Of a stretch of DNA of 64,000 nucleotides, positions 8,369 to 17,840 are shown piece after piece. How positions within the stretch are numbered: position 1 is the stretch's first letter; each line of letters opens with the position of its first letter. A program made the translations under genes and the position numbers. Source of the stretch: Hoylesella buccalis ATCC 35310 (GTDB lineage: Bacteria; Bacteroidota; Bacteroidia; Bacteroidales; Bacteroidaceae); assembly GCF_025151385.1 (NCBI RefSeq), contig NZ_CP102287.1, positions 992,001 to 1,056,000 of the forward strand, written 5' to 3'. The notes under the pieces are model-generated. The model was not told the origin of the DNA. It did no database searches and saw only the letters and a list, made by a program, of their open reading frames with translations.

Positions 8369-9691
8369 ATGGAAATACGAAGAGACATCATAGACACCTT
8401 GAGGAGGTGGAAGGAAAAAACGGACAGGAAACCAATTCTATTAAAGGGAGCAAGGCAGATTGGCAAGACATGGGCAATGGAAGCGTTTGGCAAGGAGGAA
8501 TTTGACTATTGCGCCAAGTTCGATTTTGATCGTCAGCCAGAGTTAAGGTCTGTCTTTCAAACGTCCAAAAGTCCGGAGAGAATTCTGAAAGAGCTTTCGC
8601 TGTATACGGAGGTTCCCATTGTGGCAGGTAAGACGCTGATTATCTTCGATGAGATTCAGGAGTGCGAGGAGGCATTGAACAGCCTAAAATACTTCTATGA
8701 AGATGCGCCAGCGTACCATGTCATTGCCGCTGGCAGTCTGCTTGGCGTAGCGGTGAAGAGGCGCAGCATGACGGTGCCGGTAGGCAAGGTGAGCATCGTG
8801 CGTATGTACCCCATCACGTTCCGGGAGTTTCTGCGTGCTGCCGATGAGAAAACGTTTAGCTATGTAGAAAATCTGCATGATGCCAGTCACCTGCCTGAAA
8901 TTGTCCTCAACAAGTTGAAAACAGAGTACAGGCGTTACCTCGTGTGCGGTGGTATGCCCGAGGCGGCCATCAGCCTTCTTGGCAACAAAGGCATGGAGGC
9001 TGTGGAGAAGGTGCAGCAAGACATTCTTGACCTCTACGAACTTGACTTTGCCAAGTACGCTACGCCGAGGGAGATTCCACGCATCCATGCCATCTGGCGC
9101 TCGCTGCCCTCGCAACTTGCCAAGGAGAACCGAAAGTTCATCTTCAAGATAGTAAAACCAGGCGCAAGGTCAAAGGACTATGAAGACGCGCTGCTTTGGC
9201 TGGAGGATGCTGGAATGATTTACAGGGTGTTCAACATTACCAAGCCCGGACTTCCTATTTCAGCCTACGCAGATCCGTCGGTTTTCAAGGTATATGCTTG
9301 TGATTGCGGGTTGCTTCGCCGACTGGCACGGCTTCCTGCCACTGTCATCCTGAATGCCAATGCCAACTATACGGAATTTAAGGGCAGTATGGCAGAGAAC
9401 GCTATCTTGCAGTCGCTCATGCCGTTGTTGAACGATGACATTCCGTACTACTGGTCGCCCGACAGTCGTGCGGAGATAGAATTCGTTATCCAATGGGGTG
9501 AGCGTATCATACCGATAGAGGTAAAGGCAGAAAATTGTGTGAGTGGCAGAAGCCTATCTGTCTATAACGAGCGATACCACCCACAGGAACGTATCCGTTT
9601 CTCTTTTCTCAATCTACAGTACAACGAGGGATTGCTCAGTTGTCCTTCACCCTTAGCAGATTGGTTTTATAGGCTTTTGCCGAATGAATAA
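8369..9691 (+). CDS. AAA_14 / DUF4143 family ATPase
   Basis: Protein of 440 aa with the architecture of the widespread AAA_14-DUF4143 family. Walker A is GARQIGKT (27-34), Walker B is LIIFDEIQ (about 98-105) and a sensor-type segment is HVIAAGSLLGV. A C-terminal DUF4143 region carries a nuclease-like signature, AEIEFVIQ...IPIEVKAE. The family resembles PD-(D/E)XK endonucleases fused to an ATPase; its biological role is poorly defined. The gene stands alone after a 760-bp gap and overlaps by 8 bp the start of a small remnant frame downstream. Such genes are often multicopy in Bacteroidota and linked to accessory DNA. Confidence 0.85.
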   Translation: MEIRRDIIDTLRRWKEKTDRKPILLKGARQIGKTWAMEAFGKEEFDYCAKFDFDRQPELRSVFQTSKSPERILKELSLYTEVPIVAGKTLIIFDEIQECEEALNSLKYFYEDAPAYHVIAAGSLLGVAVKRRSMTVPVGKVSIVRMYPITFREFLRAADEKTFSYVENLHDASHLPEIVLNKLKTEYRRYLVCGGMPEAAISLLGNKGMEAVEKVQQDILDLYELDFAKYATPREIPRIHAIWRSLPSQLAKENRKFIFKIVKPGARSKDYEDALLWLEDAGMIYRVFNITKPGLPISAYADPSVFKVYACDCGLLRRLARLPATVILNANANYTEFKGSMAENAILQSLMPLLNDDIPYYWSPDSRAEIEFVIQWGERIIPIEVKAENCVSGRSLSVYNERYHPQERIRFSFLNLQYNEGLLSCPSPLADWFYRLLPNE

Positions 9692-9914
9692 GAAACCGGG
9701 GTTTGCCCCACTAATGAAAGGTAATGACGGTAAAAGAGTGACGAGCGAGGTGGTGATTGTACCCGATGCAACCGATATTGCCCATCCTACCACCGACGCA
9801 CCTACTCCCAAGGACGGCGTTTATACCCTCGACGGGGTGTATCTCGGCACCCACGTTGAGAGCTTGCCACGAGGTGTGTACATCGTTGGTGGCAAGAAGG
9901 TAATCAAAAATTAA
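9684..9914 (+). pseudogene. C-terminal remnant of a Prevotella-type secreted protein
   Basis: The 76-aa frame ends DGVYTLDGVYLG...LPRGVYIVGGKKVIKN. This is the C-terminal signature found at the end of many large secreted or surface proteins in Prevotella (IYSLDGRxVG...LPKGIYIVNGKK type). It has no signal peptide and no N-terminal domain, so it is most likely the tail of a deleted gene rather than a functional protein. It abuts the ATPase gene, suggesting a deletion or insertion boundary here. Confidence 0.55.
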
Positions 9915-9933
9915 GGCCGATAACAAAAGAAAA

Positions 9934-9970
9934 GAGGGTGTATCATAACTTGTGCGTATGATACACCCTC
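9934..9970. terminator. Bidirectional hairpin terminator
   Basis: Perfect 14-bp stem GAGGGTGTATCATA / TATGATACACCCTC with a 9-nt loop. It lies between the secreted-protein remnant and the convergent ROK kinase gene. Confidence 0.7.
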
Positions 9971-10076
9971 ACTTTATGTACTATCTCTTTGGCTTAGATG
10001 ATAAGCTTAAAAGCTATCAAAGCCAATACGCTGAAGCCAGCATCCATCATTTTAATCGTTGCTGTGGCAGCGATGC

Positions 10077-11054
10077 TTATATCTCCCAGCCAATGGCACT
10101 GGCTCCCAACACGGCGGCCGATGAACCATCAAGCCCACTAATCAAGAACTTGGCCTTGTCTTTAAATATCTTCAGTACATGCTTGTCGTAGCTTTCCTTC
10201 AAAGGCTTCATCAGCAGATCGCCAGCCTTCGTCAAGCCACCGAAGAAGATAAATGCCTCGGGAGAAGAGAAAGCGGCAAAGTTGGCGCAAGCCTCACCGA
10301 GCATTTCGCCCGTCATTTGATAAACGTGCTGCGACAGCTTGTCACCCTTACCTGCGGCAATGCTCACATCCAATGACGTAATGTCTTCCGGAATCATGTC
10401 GCGCAAGATAGAGGGTTCTTCGGTTGTTTCGAGCAATTCACGGGCCGTGCGGGCAACACCGGTGGCCGAGCAATAAGCCTCCAAGCAGCCGAAGCGACCG
10501 CAACCACACGAACGTCCGTTCTCACGACGCACCACAACGTGTCCCAGCTCGCCAGCGAATCCATCGCTGCCATACACCAACTGACCATTCACAACGATGC
10601 CCGAGCCGACACCCGTACCGAGGGTGATGACGATAAAATTCTTCATACCGCGCGCCACGCCATAGGTCATCTCACCGATAGCTGCCGCATTGGCGTCGTT
10701 GGTGAGTGCCACGGGGATGCCCAACTTATCGGAGAACAGCTTGGCCAAAGGCACAATGCCATTGTGTCCCCAGCTAAGGTTGGGTGCAAACTCGATGGTT
10801 CCGTTATAGAAGTTGCCGTTGGGTGCACCGATACCCATAGCTTTAATCTTGTCGATGCCGCCCACTTGGTCTATGATCAACTGCAAAGCCTCAATGGAAG
10901 CGTCTACATAGTCGTCTACGTTGTCATATCCTTGCGTCTTGATGGATGTGGTGGCCTTGATGTCACCGCGGCTGTCAACGATGCCGAAGACAGAGTTGGT
11001 TCCACCTAAGTCTAAACCGATTACATACGGTTTCAATTCAGAAACTGCTTTCAT
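10077..11054 (-). CDS. glk: ROK-family glucokinase / hexokinase
   Basis: Cytoplasmic sugar kinase of 325 aa that would phosphorylate glucose and possibly N-acetylglucosamine using ATP. It shows the N-terminal phosphate loop GLDLGGTN (13-20), catalytic Asp in LTNDANAAA (about 118-125), LGTGVGSG (145-152), ELGH (169-172) and the zinc-binding CGCGRFGC (183-190) typical of ROK sugar kinases. No DNA-binding domain is present, so it is an enzyme and not a ROK repressor. In Bacteroides fragilis RokA is the related main hexokinase. It is single on its strand, with its own promoter at 11244-11273, divergent from the exporter gene. Confidence 0.92.
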   Translation of the reverse strand: MKAVSELKPYVIGLDLGGTNSVFGIVDSRGDIKATTSIKTQGYDNVDDYVDASIEALQLIIDQVGGIDKIKAMGIGAPNGNFYNGTIEFAPNLSWGHNGIVPLAKLFSDKLGIPVALTNDANAAAIGEMTYGVARGMKNFIVITLGTGVGSGIVVNGQLVYGSDGFAGELGHVVVRRENGRSCGCGRFGCLEAYCSATGVARTARELLETTEEPSILRDMIPEDITSLDVSIAAGKGDKLSQHVYQMTGEMLGEACANFAAFSSPEAFIFFGGLTKAGDLLMKPLKESYDKHVLKIFKDKAKFLISGLDGSSAAVLGASAIGWEI

Positions 11055-11243
11055 GTGATGTTTTCGTTTTTATTATAAGTTAGTATAGAAATCGTTTACT
11101 ACCTCCCTTTGCGGGCGTGGATGCGTGTGGGCTCTCGGCTATATCAGCGTTGCACCCTTCTGCTTGCACGAGATATGCCATGCCCTTTCGCACGCAGACG
11201 AACCCTATCGGGAAGACCTAATGAGGGGTTCTTACACGTTTCG

Positions 11244-11273
11244 CAAAGGTATTAAAAAACTTGTATAACACAA
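11244..11273 (-). promoter_or_regulatory. Promoter for ROK kinase
   Basis: Minus strand: TTG (11271-11273), 19-bp spacer, TACCTTTG (11244-11251). This is a near-ideal Bacteroidota promoter. It overlaps the divergent promoter candidate at 11261-11293. Confidence 0.65.
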
Positions 11274-11293
11274 ACTTTAGCATCATAAATTTG
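11261..11293 (+). promoter_or_regulatory. Promoter for LysE-family exporter
   Basis: TTG (11261-11263), 22-bp spacer, TAAATTTG (11286-11293). It supports initiation of the downstream protein at ATG 11330 rather than at the earlier in-frame ATG at 11261, which would lie inside the promoter. Confidence 0.5.
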
Positions 11294-11329
11294 TGCATCT
11301 CGCATAATTTTCGCAATTTTGCATACATT

Positions 11330-11998
11330 ATGCCGTTTGAGTTTCACATTGATATCATCGACCAAATATGGAAGGGCATCATCATCGGAGTGATTGCTTC
11401 GGGACTGATGGGTCCCGTGGGTGTGTTGTGCGTTCAGCGAACGTTAAACAAGGGACGTTGGTATGGCTTGGTAACAGGCTTTGGCGCCACATGCTCTGAC
11501 ATCATTTACGCACTGCTCACGGGCTTTGGCATGAGTTTTGTGATGGATTTGATTACCAACCCCAAGAATCTTTTTGTTTTGCAGATATTGGGCAGCATAC
11601 TGTTGTTGCTTTTCGGCATTTACAGTTTTCGCAACAACCCCACAAAGCACATGCACGTTAGCGGCAAAACGAAGGGTACATACCTGTACAACGGCATCAC
11701 GGCTTTCTGGTTAACGTTTTTAAATCCACTCATCATTCTGCTGTTTATCGCCATGTATGCGCAGTTTAAGTTTGTCGTCCCCGACCATCCAGTCGAGATG
11801 GTGAGCGGCTACTTGGGCATCTTTGGCGGCGCCTTGCTGTGGTGGTACGGTTTGACTTGGGTTATCGACAAGGTGCGTGGCAAGTTTGACAACAACGGCA
11901 TCGTGATTATCAACAAGATTATTGGAAGCATCGTCATCGTGTGCTCCATCATCATCCTCATCGGTACGGTGTTCAATCTTTACACCTTCCACTATTAG
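11330..11998 (+). CDS. LysE-family amino-acid exporter
   Basis: Inner-membrane protein of 222 aa with about six hydrophobic segments and the LysE/RhtB-type opening GVIASGLMGPVGVLCVQRTLNKGRWYGL (glycine/proline-rich first helix pair), GFGATCSDIIYALL, and a central AFWLTFLNPLIILLF segment. The family exports amino acids or related compounds; the substrate is unknown. The start at 11330 (MPFEFHIDIID) is preferred because the longer frame would begin upstream of the -7 box. No operon partner is evident; the DUF4924 gene begins 105 bp downstream. Confidence 0.85.
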   Translation: MPFEFHIDIIDQIWKGIIIGVIASGLMGPVGVLCVQRTLNKGRWYGLVTGFGATCSDIIYALLTGFGMSFVMDLITNPKNLFVLQILGSILLLLFGIYSFRNNPTKHMHVSGKTKGTYLYNGITAFWLTFLNPLIILLFIAMYAQFKFVVPDHPVEMVSGYLGIFGGALLWWYGLTWVIDKVRGKFDNNGIVIINKIIGSIVIVCSIIILIGTVFNLYTFHY

Positions 11999-12103
11999 CC
12001 TGTTATTGTCAAACCGCTGACTGGCACGGCAAGCCGATGCCGTTTCACTTGGAAACGCCGAAGCACCCCACCGAATATTCAACCTCTTAATACAACATCA
12101 AAC

Positions 12104-12652
12104 GTGTATATCTCACAACAACTACGCAAAAAGAGCATCGCCGAATACATATTATATATGTGGCAGGTAGAAGACATCATCCGCGTGTACGAATGTTCGC
12201 TGTCGCGCATCCGCCGCGAATACATCAGTCAGTTCGACTACACGGACGAACAGAAGGAAGAAATGGTAGACTGGTACGGCAACCTCATTCGCATGATGAA
12301 CGAGGAAGGCAAACGACAGGGCGGACACCTGCAAATCAATCAGGTCATCGTCACCGACCTCATTGACCTGCACCGCAGACTGCTGCAAAGTACCAAGTTT
12401 CCCTTCTACTCGGCACAGTATTACAAGGTGCTGCCGTTTATCGTAGAACTAAGGCGTAAAGGCGAACACGAGGAAGACGAGATACAGGTATGCCTCAACG
12501 CCTTGTACGGCGTGATGCTGCTGCGGTTGCAACAGAAGGAGATATCGCCCGACACCACACATGCCATTCAGGAGATAACTACCTTCATCGGCATGCTGTC
12601 TGATTATTATATTAAGGATCGCAACGAAGGACTTCAATTTGAGGAGGATTAA
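12104..12652 (+). CDS. DUF4924 family protein
   Basis: Conserved Bacteroidota cytoplasmic protein of 182 aa, helical, with no signal peptide. It starts with GTG (M-Y-I-S-QQLRKKSIAEYILYMWQ), the conserved N-terminus of the DUF4924 family. Other family stretches are DWYGNLIRMMNEEGKRQGGHLQIN and FPFYSAQYYKVLPFI. The function is unknown. It is 4 bp upstream of the rfbD start, with the ribosome-binding site for rfbD inside its 3' end, so the two are co-transcribed. This gene order (DUF4924, rfbD, prfC) appears to be a normal core arrangement. Confidence 0.88.
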   Translation: MYISQQLRKKSIAEYILYMWQVEDIIRVYECSLSRIRREYISQFDYTDEQKEEMVDWYGNLIRMMNEEGKRQGGHLQINQVIVTDLIDLHRRLLQSTKFPFYSAQYYKVLPFIVELRRKGEHEEDEIQVCLNALYGVMLLRLQQKEISPDTTHAIQEITTFIGMLSDYYIKDRNEGLQFEED

Positions 12653-12656
12653 AACT

Positions 12657-13505
12657 ATGAACATACTCATTACAGGCTGCAACGGCCAACTGGGAAACGA
12701 AATGCAGGTGCTGCAGAAGGATTATCCAGAGCACCACTGGTTCAACACCGACGTCAACGAACTGGACATCACCGACAGCGACGCCATCAACAGGTTCGTG
12801 GAAGAACACGAAATCGATGGTATCGTGAACTGCGCCGCCTACACGGCCGTGGACAAGGCGGAGAGCAACAAGCGATTGGCAACGGCTCTCAACGCCGAAG
12901 CACCAACTTACCTGGCTGTTGCAATGGCTAAGCGCGACGGATGGATGGTGCAAATCAGCACCGACTATGTATTTGATGGCACGCAACACACGCCTTACAT
13001 CGAGACCGACACCCCCTGCCCCAACAGCGTGTATGGAGCCACCAAGTTGGCTGGTGAGGTGGCTGTGGCGAAGATATGTCCAAAACATGTCATCATCCGC
13101 ACGGCTTGGCTCTACTCTACTTTCGGCAACAATTTCGTTAAGACGATGTTGCGACTGGGCCAAGAGAAACAGCAGCTGGGCGTAATCTTCGACCAGATAG
13201 GCACACCCACCTACGCTCACGACCTGGCTCTGGCCATCATGACCATCATCGACAAGGGCATCGTGCCGGGCATCTATCACTTTTCCAACGAGGGAGTCAC
13301 GAGCTGGTACGACTTCACCAAGGCCATTCACCGCATTGCCGGCATCACCACCTGTCACGTCAAGCCGCTGCACACCGCTGAATATCCCACACCGGCTCAA
13401 CGACCTGCTTACAGCGTGTTGGACAAGACAAAAATCAAGGAAACCTTTGGCATCGAAATCCCTCATTGGGAAGAGAGCCTCACGAAGTGCATGCATACGA
13501 AATAA
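12657..13505 (+). CDS. rfbD: dTDP-4-dehydrorhamnose reductase
   Basis: NAD(P)H-dependent reductase making dTDP-L-rhamnose, the last step of rhamnose donor synthesis for surface polysaccharide. It is 282 aa from ATG 12657, which is preceded by a good GAGGAGG site; a longer in-frame start at 12639 would place that site inside the gene. The extended SDR fold shows ILITGCNGQLGNEM (glycine motif), NCAAYTAVDKAE, STDYVFDG and the catalytic YGATKLAGE (Y-x-x-x-K). It lies between DUF4924 and prfC, six bases before the latter, so the three are likely transcribed together. Confidence 0.95.
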   Translation: MNILITGCNGQLGNEMQVLQKDYPEHHWFNTDVNELDITDSDAINRFVEEHEIDGIVNCAAYTAVDKAESNKRLATALNAEAPTYLAVAMAKRDGWMVQISTDYVFDGTQHTPYIETDTPCPNSVYGATKLAGEVAVAKICPKHVIIRTAWLYSTFGNNFVKTMLRLGQEKQQLGVIFDQIGTPTYAHDLALAIMTIIDKGIVPGIYHFSNEGVTSWYDFTKAIHRIAGITTCHVKPLHTAEYPTPAQRPAYSVLDKTKIKETFGIEIPHWEESLTKCMHTK

Positions 13506-13511
13506 CGATTT

Positions 13512-15077
13512 ATGAACGAAATACAACGCAGGCGAACCTTCGCCATCATCTCACACCCCGACGCAGGTAAAACCACCCTCACCGAAAAGTTCTTGCTCTT
13601 CGGTGGACAGATTCAAGTGGCCGGAGCGGTCAAGAACAACAAAATTAAGAAAACGGCCACCAGCGACTGGATGGACATCGAGAAACAAAGAGGTATCTCG
13701 GTATCTACCTCGGTCATGGAGTTTGATTATGAGGGCTACAAGGTCAATATTCTCGACACGCCGGGCCACCAAGACTTTGCTGAGGACACTTACCGCACGC
13801 TCACGGCCGTTGACTCGGCGATCATCGTGGTCGATTCGGCCAAAGGTGTGGAGGCACAAACCCGAAAGTTGATGGAGGTGTGCCGCATGCGCAAGACGCC
13901 GGTCATCATCTTCATCAACAAGATGGATCGTGAGGGACGTGATCCATTCGACGTGCTGGACGAACTGGAGAAAGAACTCCAAATCAAGGTGCGCCCACTG
14001 AGTTGGCCCATCGGACAAGGAAGAAAGTTCAAAGGCGTGTACAACATCTACGAACAGCAGCTCAACCTCTTCACACCCAACAAACAACGAGTGACCGAGA
14101 AGGTGGAGGTAGACATCCAAAGCGAAGAACTGGACAAACAGGTGGGCGAACAAGAGGCCGCCCAACTGCGTGATGACCTCGAACTGGTTGACGGCGTGTA
14201 CCCTGCTTTTGACAAGCAGACTTACCTATCGGCTGAGGTGGCACCAGTGTTCTTTGGCTCGGCACTCAACAACTTCGGTGTTCAGGAACTGCTCAACTGT
14301 TTTGTAGAGATTGCGCCAAGCCCCAAACCCACACAGGCAGAAGAACGCATCATCCGCCCCGAAGAGCCCAAGTTCACGGGATTCATCTTCAAAATCACGG
14401 CCAACATCGACCCTAACCATCGATCGTGCATTGCCTTCTGCAAGGTATGCTCGGGCAAGTTTGTGCGCAATCAGCCTTATCTGCACGTGCGCAACGGCAA
14501 AACGGTACGCTTCTCGTCGCCCACCCAGTTTATGGCGCAGCGCAAGAGTACCATCGACGAAGCCTACCCCGGCGACATCGTGGGCCTGCCAGACAACGGC
14601 ATCTTCAAGATTGGTGACACGCTGACCGAGGGCGAAGAGATTCACTTCAAGGGACTGCCATCGTTCTCACCCGAGATGTTCAAATACATCGAGAACGAAG
14701 ACCCCATGAAGTCAAAACAGCTCAACAAAGGCATCGAGCAGCTCATGGACGAGGGTGTGGCACAGTTGTTCATCAACCAGTTCAACCAACGCAAGATTAT
14801 CGGCACCGTAGGACAACTGCAATTCGAGGTGATTCAATACCGACTGGAGAACGAGTACAATGCCAAGTGCCGATGGGAACCGGTTCGACTGTACAAGGCT
14901 TGCTGGATAGAAGCCGACAACCAGGAGGAACTGGAAAACTTCAAGAAGCGCAAATACCAATACATGGCCAAGGATCGACAGGGACGCGACGTGTTCCTGG
15001 CCGACTCAAGCTACATGCTGAGCATGGCCCAGCAAGACTTCAAGCACATCAAATTCCACTTTACCAGCGAATTTTGA
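13512..15077 (+). CDS. prfC: Peptide chain release factor 3
   Basis: GTPase that recycles class I release factors from the ribosome after termination. It is 521 aa, normal family length. G1 is [13 protein letters not shown] (about 15-27), switch II is DTPGHQDF, G4 is [12 protein letters not shown], and RF3-specific regions follow ([28 protein letters not shown]). It begins 6 bp after rfbD. A perfect hairpin at 15120-15160 closes the transcription unit. Nothing unusual is seen. Confidence 0.97.
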   Translation: MNEIQRRRTFAIISHPDAGKTTLTEKFLLFGGQIQVAGAVKNNKIKKTATSDWMDIEKQRGISVSTSVMEFDYEGYKVNILDTPGHQDFAEDTYRTLTAVDSAIIVVDSAKGVEAQTRKLMEVCRMRKTPVIIFINKMDREGRDPFDVLDELEKELQIKVRPLSWPIGQGRKFKGVYNIYEQQLNLFTPNKQRVTEKVEVDIQSEELDKQVGEQEAAQLRDDLELVDGVYPAFDKQTYLSAEVAPVFFGSALNNFGVQELLNCFVEIAPSPKPTQAEERIIRPEEPKFTGFIFKITANIDPNHRSCIAFCKVCSGKFVRNQPYLHVRNGKTVRFSSPTQFMAQRKSTIDEAYPGDIVGLPDNGIFKIGDTLTEGEEIHFKGLPSFSPEMFKYIENEDPMKSKQLNKGIEQLMDEGVAQLFINQFNQRKIIGTVGQLQFEVIQYRLENEYNAKCRWEPVRLYKACWIEADNQEELENFKKRKYQYMAKDRQGRDVFLADSSYMLSMAQQDFKHIKFHFTSEF

Positions 15078-15119
15078 TAAACGGGAATCTCCGTTCACGC
15101 TCATGGGAGAAAGACATCT

Positions 15120-15160
15120 GGGCTGAGAAATATTGACCTACCTCATTGATTTCTCAGCCC
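15120..15160 (+). terminator. Hairpin terminator after prfC
   Basis: Perfect 12-bp stem GGGCTGAGAAAT / ATTTCTCAGCCC with a 17-nt loop, 43 bp past the prfC stop. No long U-run follows, so it may act as a transcript 3' stabiliser. Confidence 0.6.
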
Positions 15161-15166
15161 CTATTC

Positions 15167-15196
15167 TTGCCGTTTGAAATATTATTCGTACATTTG
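15167..15196 (+). promoter_or_regulatory. Promoter for tatA-tatC
   Basis: TTG (15167-15169), 19-bp spacer, TACATTTG (15189-15196): strong Bacteroidota consensus. It predicts a leader of roughly 140 nt before tatA. Confidence 0.6.
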
Positions 15197-15343
15197 CATC
15201 ATCGCACTCGCCAGCAATGGTTAGGCGAGACATACATTGAAAAAACAAAACCACTAACCATAGCACCCAGGCAGATGCCTACCCTGCAAGTGAGTTTCTC
15301 ACCAGATGGTCGGGCCGTGGTGCTCAATTCAAACATTGATATT

Positions 15344-15529
15344 ATGCTTGGAACACCGGAAATTGTACTCATCGTACTTGTTGTTCTTCTCCTGTTTGGA
15401 GGAAAGAAAATCCCTGAGCTGATGAAAGGCTTGGGCAAAGGAGTGAAAAGTTTCAAAGATGGCGTAAACGGCATCGAGAAAGACCTCGATCCAGACCAAC
15501 AAACCAACGACACAGAGACGAAGAAATAA
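15344..15529 (+). CDS. tatA: Twin-arginine translocase subunit TatA/E
   Basis: Inner-membrane pore subunit of the Tat pathway, which exports folded proteins. The start at 15344 gives a 61-aa protein ([20 protein letters not shown]...) with a single membrane helix, the conserved [16 protein letters not shown] hinge and amphipathic helix, and an acidic tail. The frame is open further upstream (to 15146), but that extension has no TatA character and would start before the promoter. It is followed 65 bp later by tatC, the usual pairing. Confidence 0.92.
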   Translation: MLGTPEIVLIVLVVLLLFGGKKIPELMKGLGKGVKSFKDGVNGIEKDLDPDQQTNDTETKK

Positions 15530-15594
15530 GACGACAGCCGCCTTTCTTACACTCCCCTATCCCACCACATTAGGAAGGGATTGACACACCACCC

Positions 15595-16416
15595 ATGGAG
15601 GGTTTCATGATGGAAGAAGATTTAGAACTCACCTTCTGGGAACATTTGGACGTGCTTCGTGGCACGCTCATACGCATTATTGCCGTAGCCCTCATCTGTG
15701 GCATCGCGGCATTCATGTTCAAGGAAGAGCTTTTTAACATTGTACTGGCACCCAAGGACAGCCAGTTCGTGACGTATCGCCTGCTGGGCGTAGAGCCGTT
15801 CAACATCCAACTGGTGAACATCGGGCTCACCGAGCAGTTCATGATACACATGAAGACGGCGCTCTGCTTCGGAGTCTTGTGCGCCTCACCTTACATCTTG
15901 TACGTGTTGTACAAGTTCATCTCACCCGCTCTGTACCAGCGCGAACAACGCTATGCCCTCAAGATTGTGGGCAGCGGGTACGTCATGTTCATCATTGGCA
16001 TTCTCATCAATTATTATCTCATCTTCCCCCTCACGGTTCGCTTTTTAGGTACCTACCAGGTCAGCAATGAAGTGCAAACCATGCTGTCGCTTCAGTCGTA
16101 CATGGATACGATGCTCATGTTGAGCTTGGTGTTTGGCATTGTGTTTGAGATTCCCGTTATCAGCTGGCTATTGGCCATCTTCGGATTGCTGCGGGCCGAA
16201 TGGATGTCTAAATACCGTCGACATGCCATTGTCGCCATTCTCATCCTTGCGGCCATCGTCACACCCACGGCCGACGTGTTCACTCTGCTCATCGTCTCTC
16301 TGCCTATTTGGATGCTGTACGAAGTGAGTATCGTGATTGTGAGGATGACCAATCTTGGCGATTCCAACCAAGCCGAAGAGGCTGTCTCCTCAACTGAAGA
16401 AGAAGATAACGACTAA
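15595..16416 (+). CDS. tatC: Sec-independent translocase TatC
   Basis: Receptor and core subunit of the Tat translocase, with six transmembrane segments. It opens with the diagnostic LTFWEHLDVLRGTLIRI, and later shows FVLCASPYILYVLYKFISPAL-like and AAIVTPTADVFTLLIVSLP segments. The tail is acidic (EEAVSSTEEEDND). The ATG at 15595 is given, but GGAGGG at 15597-15602 sits 7 bp before the ATG at 15610, which could be the true start (MEEDLELTFW). It follows tatA in the same unit. Confidence 0.95.
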   Translation: MEGFMMEEDLELTFWEHLDVLRGTLIRIIAVALICGIAAFMFKEELFNIVLAPKDSQFVTYRLLGVEPFNIQLVNIGLTEQFMIHMKTALCFGVLCASPYILYVLYKFISPALYQREQRYALKIVGSGYVMFIIGILINYYLIFPLTVRFLGTYQVSNEVQTMLSLQSYMDTMLMLSLVFGIVFEIPVISWLLAIFGLLRAEWMSKYRRHAIVAILILAAIVTPTADVFTLLIVSLPIWMLYEVSIVIVRMTNLGDSNQAEEAVSSTEEEDND

Positions 16417-16526
16417 CGCCAGCCACATCTATACATTGGTGCGTATCCTGTGCGATTCATCATCAAATATTTCCACTGCTGACTGTTGCCCACTTTTGGT
16501 CATCAGTCATCAGTGGATTTTTTTAT

Positions 16527-17417
16527 TCATCCTTCAGAGATGCCCAGAACAATCAATGTTCCTCCACGCACCGCTCCGTCAGACATTTTTAACGAAGCGT
16601 TTTCCGTGGCACAACAGGTGGACGATACTGAATGTGCATCTTGCCCATCAAAGTCATGGGTGGAATCATTTTCTACAACCCTGAATTTTACATCCTTTCC
16701 ATCAAACGGCATGCCGTATGTTTTTTCGCTCGACCGTTGGTAAGCCGGACGCGGATCAAGGGAGAGAACCTCTTTCAAAGTGCGCAACTTGTCAGGCGTG
16801 AACTGGCGCGCCACCTCATCGGGAATCACCACCTCCAACCGCTGAATCTTCGACAAATCGGTAAACCCGCTTCGGGCTTCCGGATGACAGTCGGCATAAG
16901 GAACGTAGGGTTTGATGTCGTAGATGGGCGTCCCATCCATCAAGTCGGCCCCCAACACATGCAACACAGGTCCCTGCGGTGTGTCCCACTCCACCCGCTC
17001 CAGCAACACCGATGACAGACCAATGGGGTTTGGTCGGAAGGGTGAACGACTGGCAAACACGCCTACCTTCTGGTTTCCGCCCAACACGGGCGGGCGCACC
17101 AACAGACTGTCCGACTGATGTGGATTGGCGTTGAACTGCCAAATGAGCCACAGATAGTCAAAACCCTCGATGCCCCGCAAGGCATCAGCTTGGCGATAGG
17201 CTGGCTCAAAGACAATCGTGCCGTGCAAACCAGCAGCCAGTCCGCTCTGCTTGGGAATGCCAAACTAGGACGTAAATGGTGAGTGAAAATAAGCAATGGG
17301 ATGAAAAGACACGTCACAGTCGGCCACCGGCTCCCCGACAGGTGCCGAATCGACAGCACCGATATCGCCGCATGATTCCTGCAAGGATTCGTCTAATCGT
17401 TGATGATGATTGGTCAT
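16527..17417 (-). pseudogene. trmO: trmO (TsaA) tRNA N6-methyladenosine methyltransferase, interrupted by in-frame TAG
   Basis: TrmO (TsaA) homologues methylate N6 of t6A37 in threonine tRNAs using SAM. The full frame starts at ATG 17417 and would encode 296 codons: an N-terminal extension, FHPIAYFHSPFTS, then a TAG codon at 17265-17267, then FGIPKQSGLAAGLHGTIVFEP... and the rest of the family domain (RPNPIGLSSVLLERVEW, GADLMDGTPIYDIKPYVPYAD, DPRPAYQ). At the TAG position the family usually has a basic residue before FGIPKQ, so one A-to-T change in an AAG codon explains it. Either the gene is inactive, the stop is suppressed, or it is a sequence error. A restart at TTG 17228 would lack the first strands of the fold. 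Confidence 0.8.
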
Positions 17418-17763
17418 GTTTTCAGCTTAATTCGTCGTTCAGCATTGTTTTGCCCATGTCATTCACAGCCAACAATGCCGTGGTGTCCCAATTCAAAAGC
17501 GTGTTGTAAAAATAAAGAATCTCATCACCCATCAGCCTATCAATATACTATGAAATGTATTGTAACTTACTATTTTATGCGCAAAAATAAGCATTCAACC
17601 ATACGAAACCAAGAAAAACGTATGAAATATCTGTAACAAACCTAAAAATGATACTTTTTTTTCCAACAATTAGTCTTCACCAAACCGATTGTGCCACTCC
17701 CCATGCAATGCCCCGATTCGCCCTCTCTGCAAAAGCAGCAAATCTTTGATGCTTCAGCCAAAA
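17418..17763. other. Intergenic region, no gene seen
   Basis: About 345 bp, AT-rich, with stops in all frames apart from short chance frames. No RNA gene or clear promoter was recognised. Confidence 0.4.
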
Positions 17764-17793
17764 GCAAAGCCAACCGTGGCGGGTTGGCTTTGC
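17764..17793 (-). terminator. Hairpin terminator of the HU/smalltalk unit
   Basis: Perfect 12-bp stem GCAAAGCCAACC / GGTTGGCTTTGC with a 6-nt loop, then TTTT on the minus strand. It lies downstream of the small frames at 17841-18077. Confidence 0.65.
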
Positions 17794-17840
17794 ATTATTT
17801 CTGGGCGGTTTTTAAATCTGCTTTGTTGTAGCACCGCCCT

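Noticed and set aside
11261-11329. Longer N-terminus for the LysE-family protein
   Set aside because: The extension contains the predicted -7 box and lacks conserved residues; ATG 11330 preferred.
12612-13526. 304-aa frame antisense to rfbD
   Set aside because: Opposite a fully motif-supported rfbD gene; shadow frame.
15146-15343. Longer N-terminus for TatA
   Set aside because: TatA proteins begin just before the membrane helix; the extension covers the promoter and leader.
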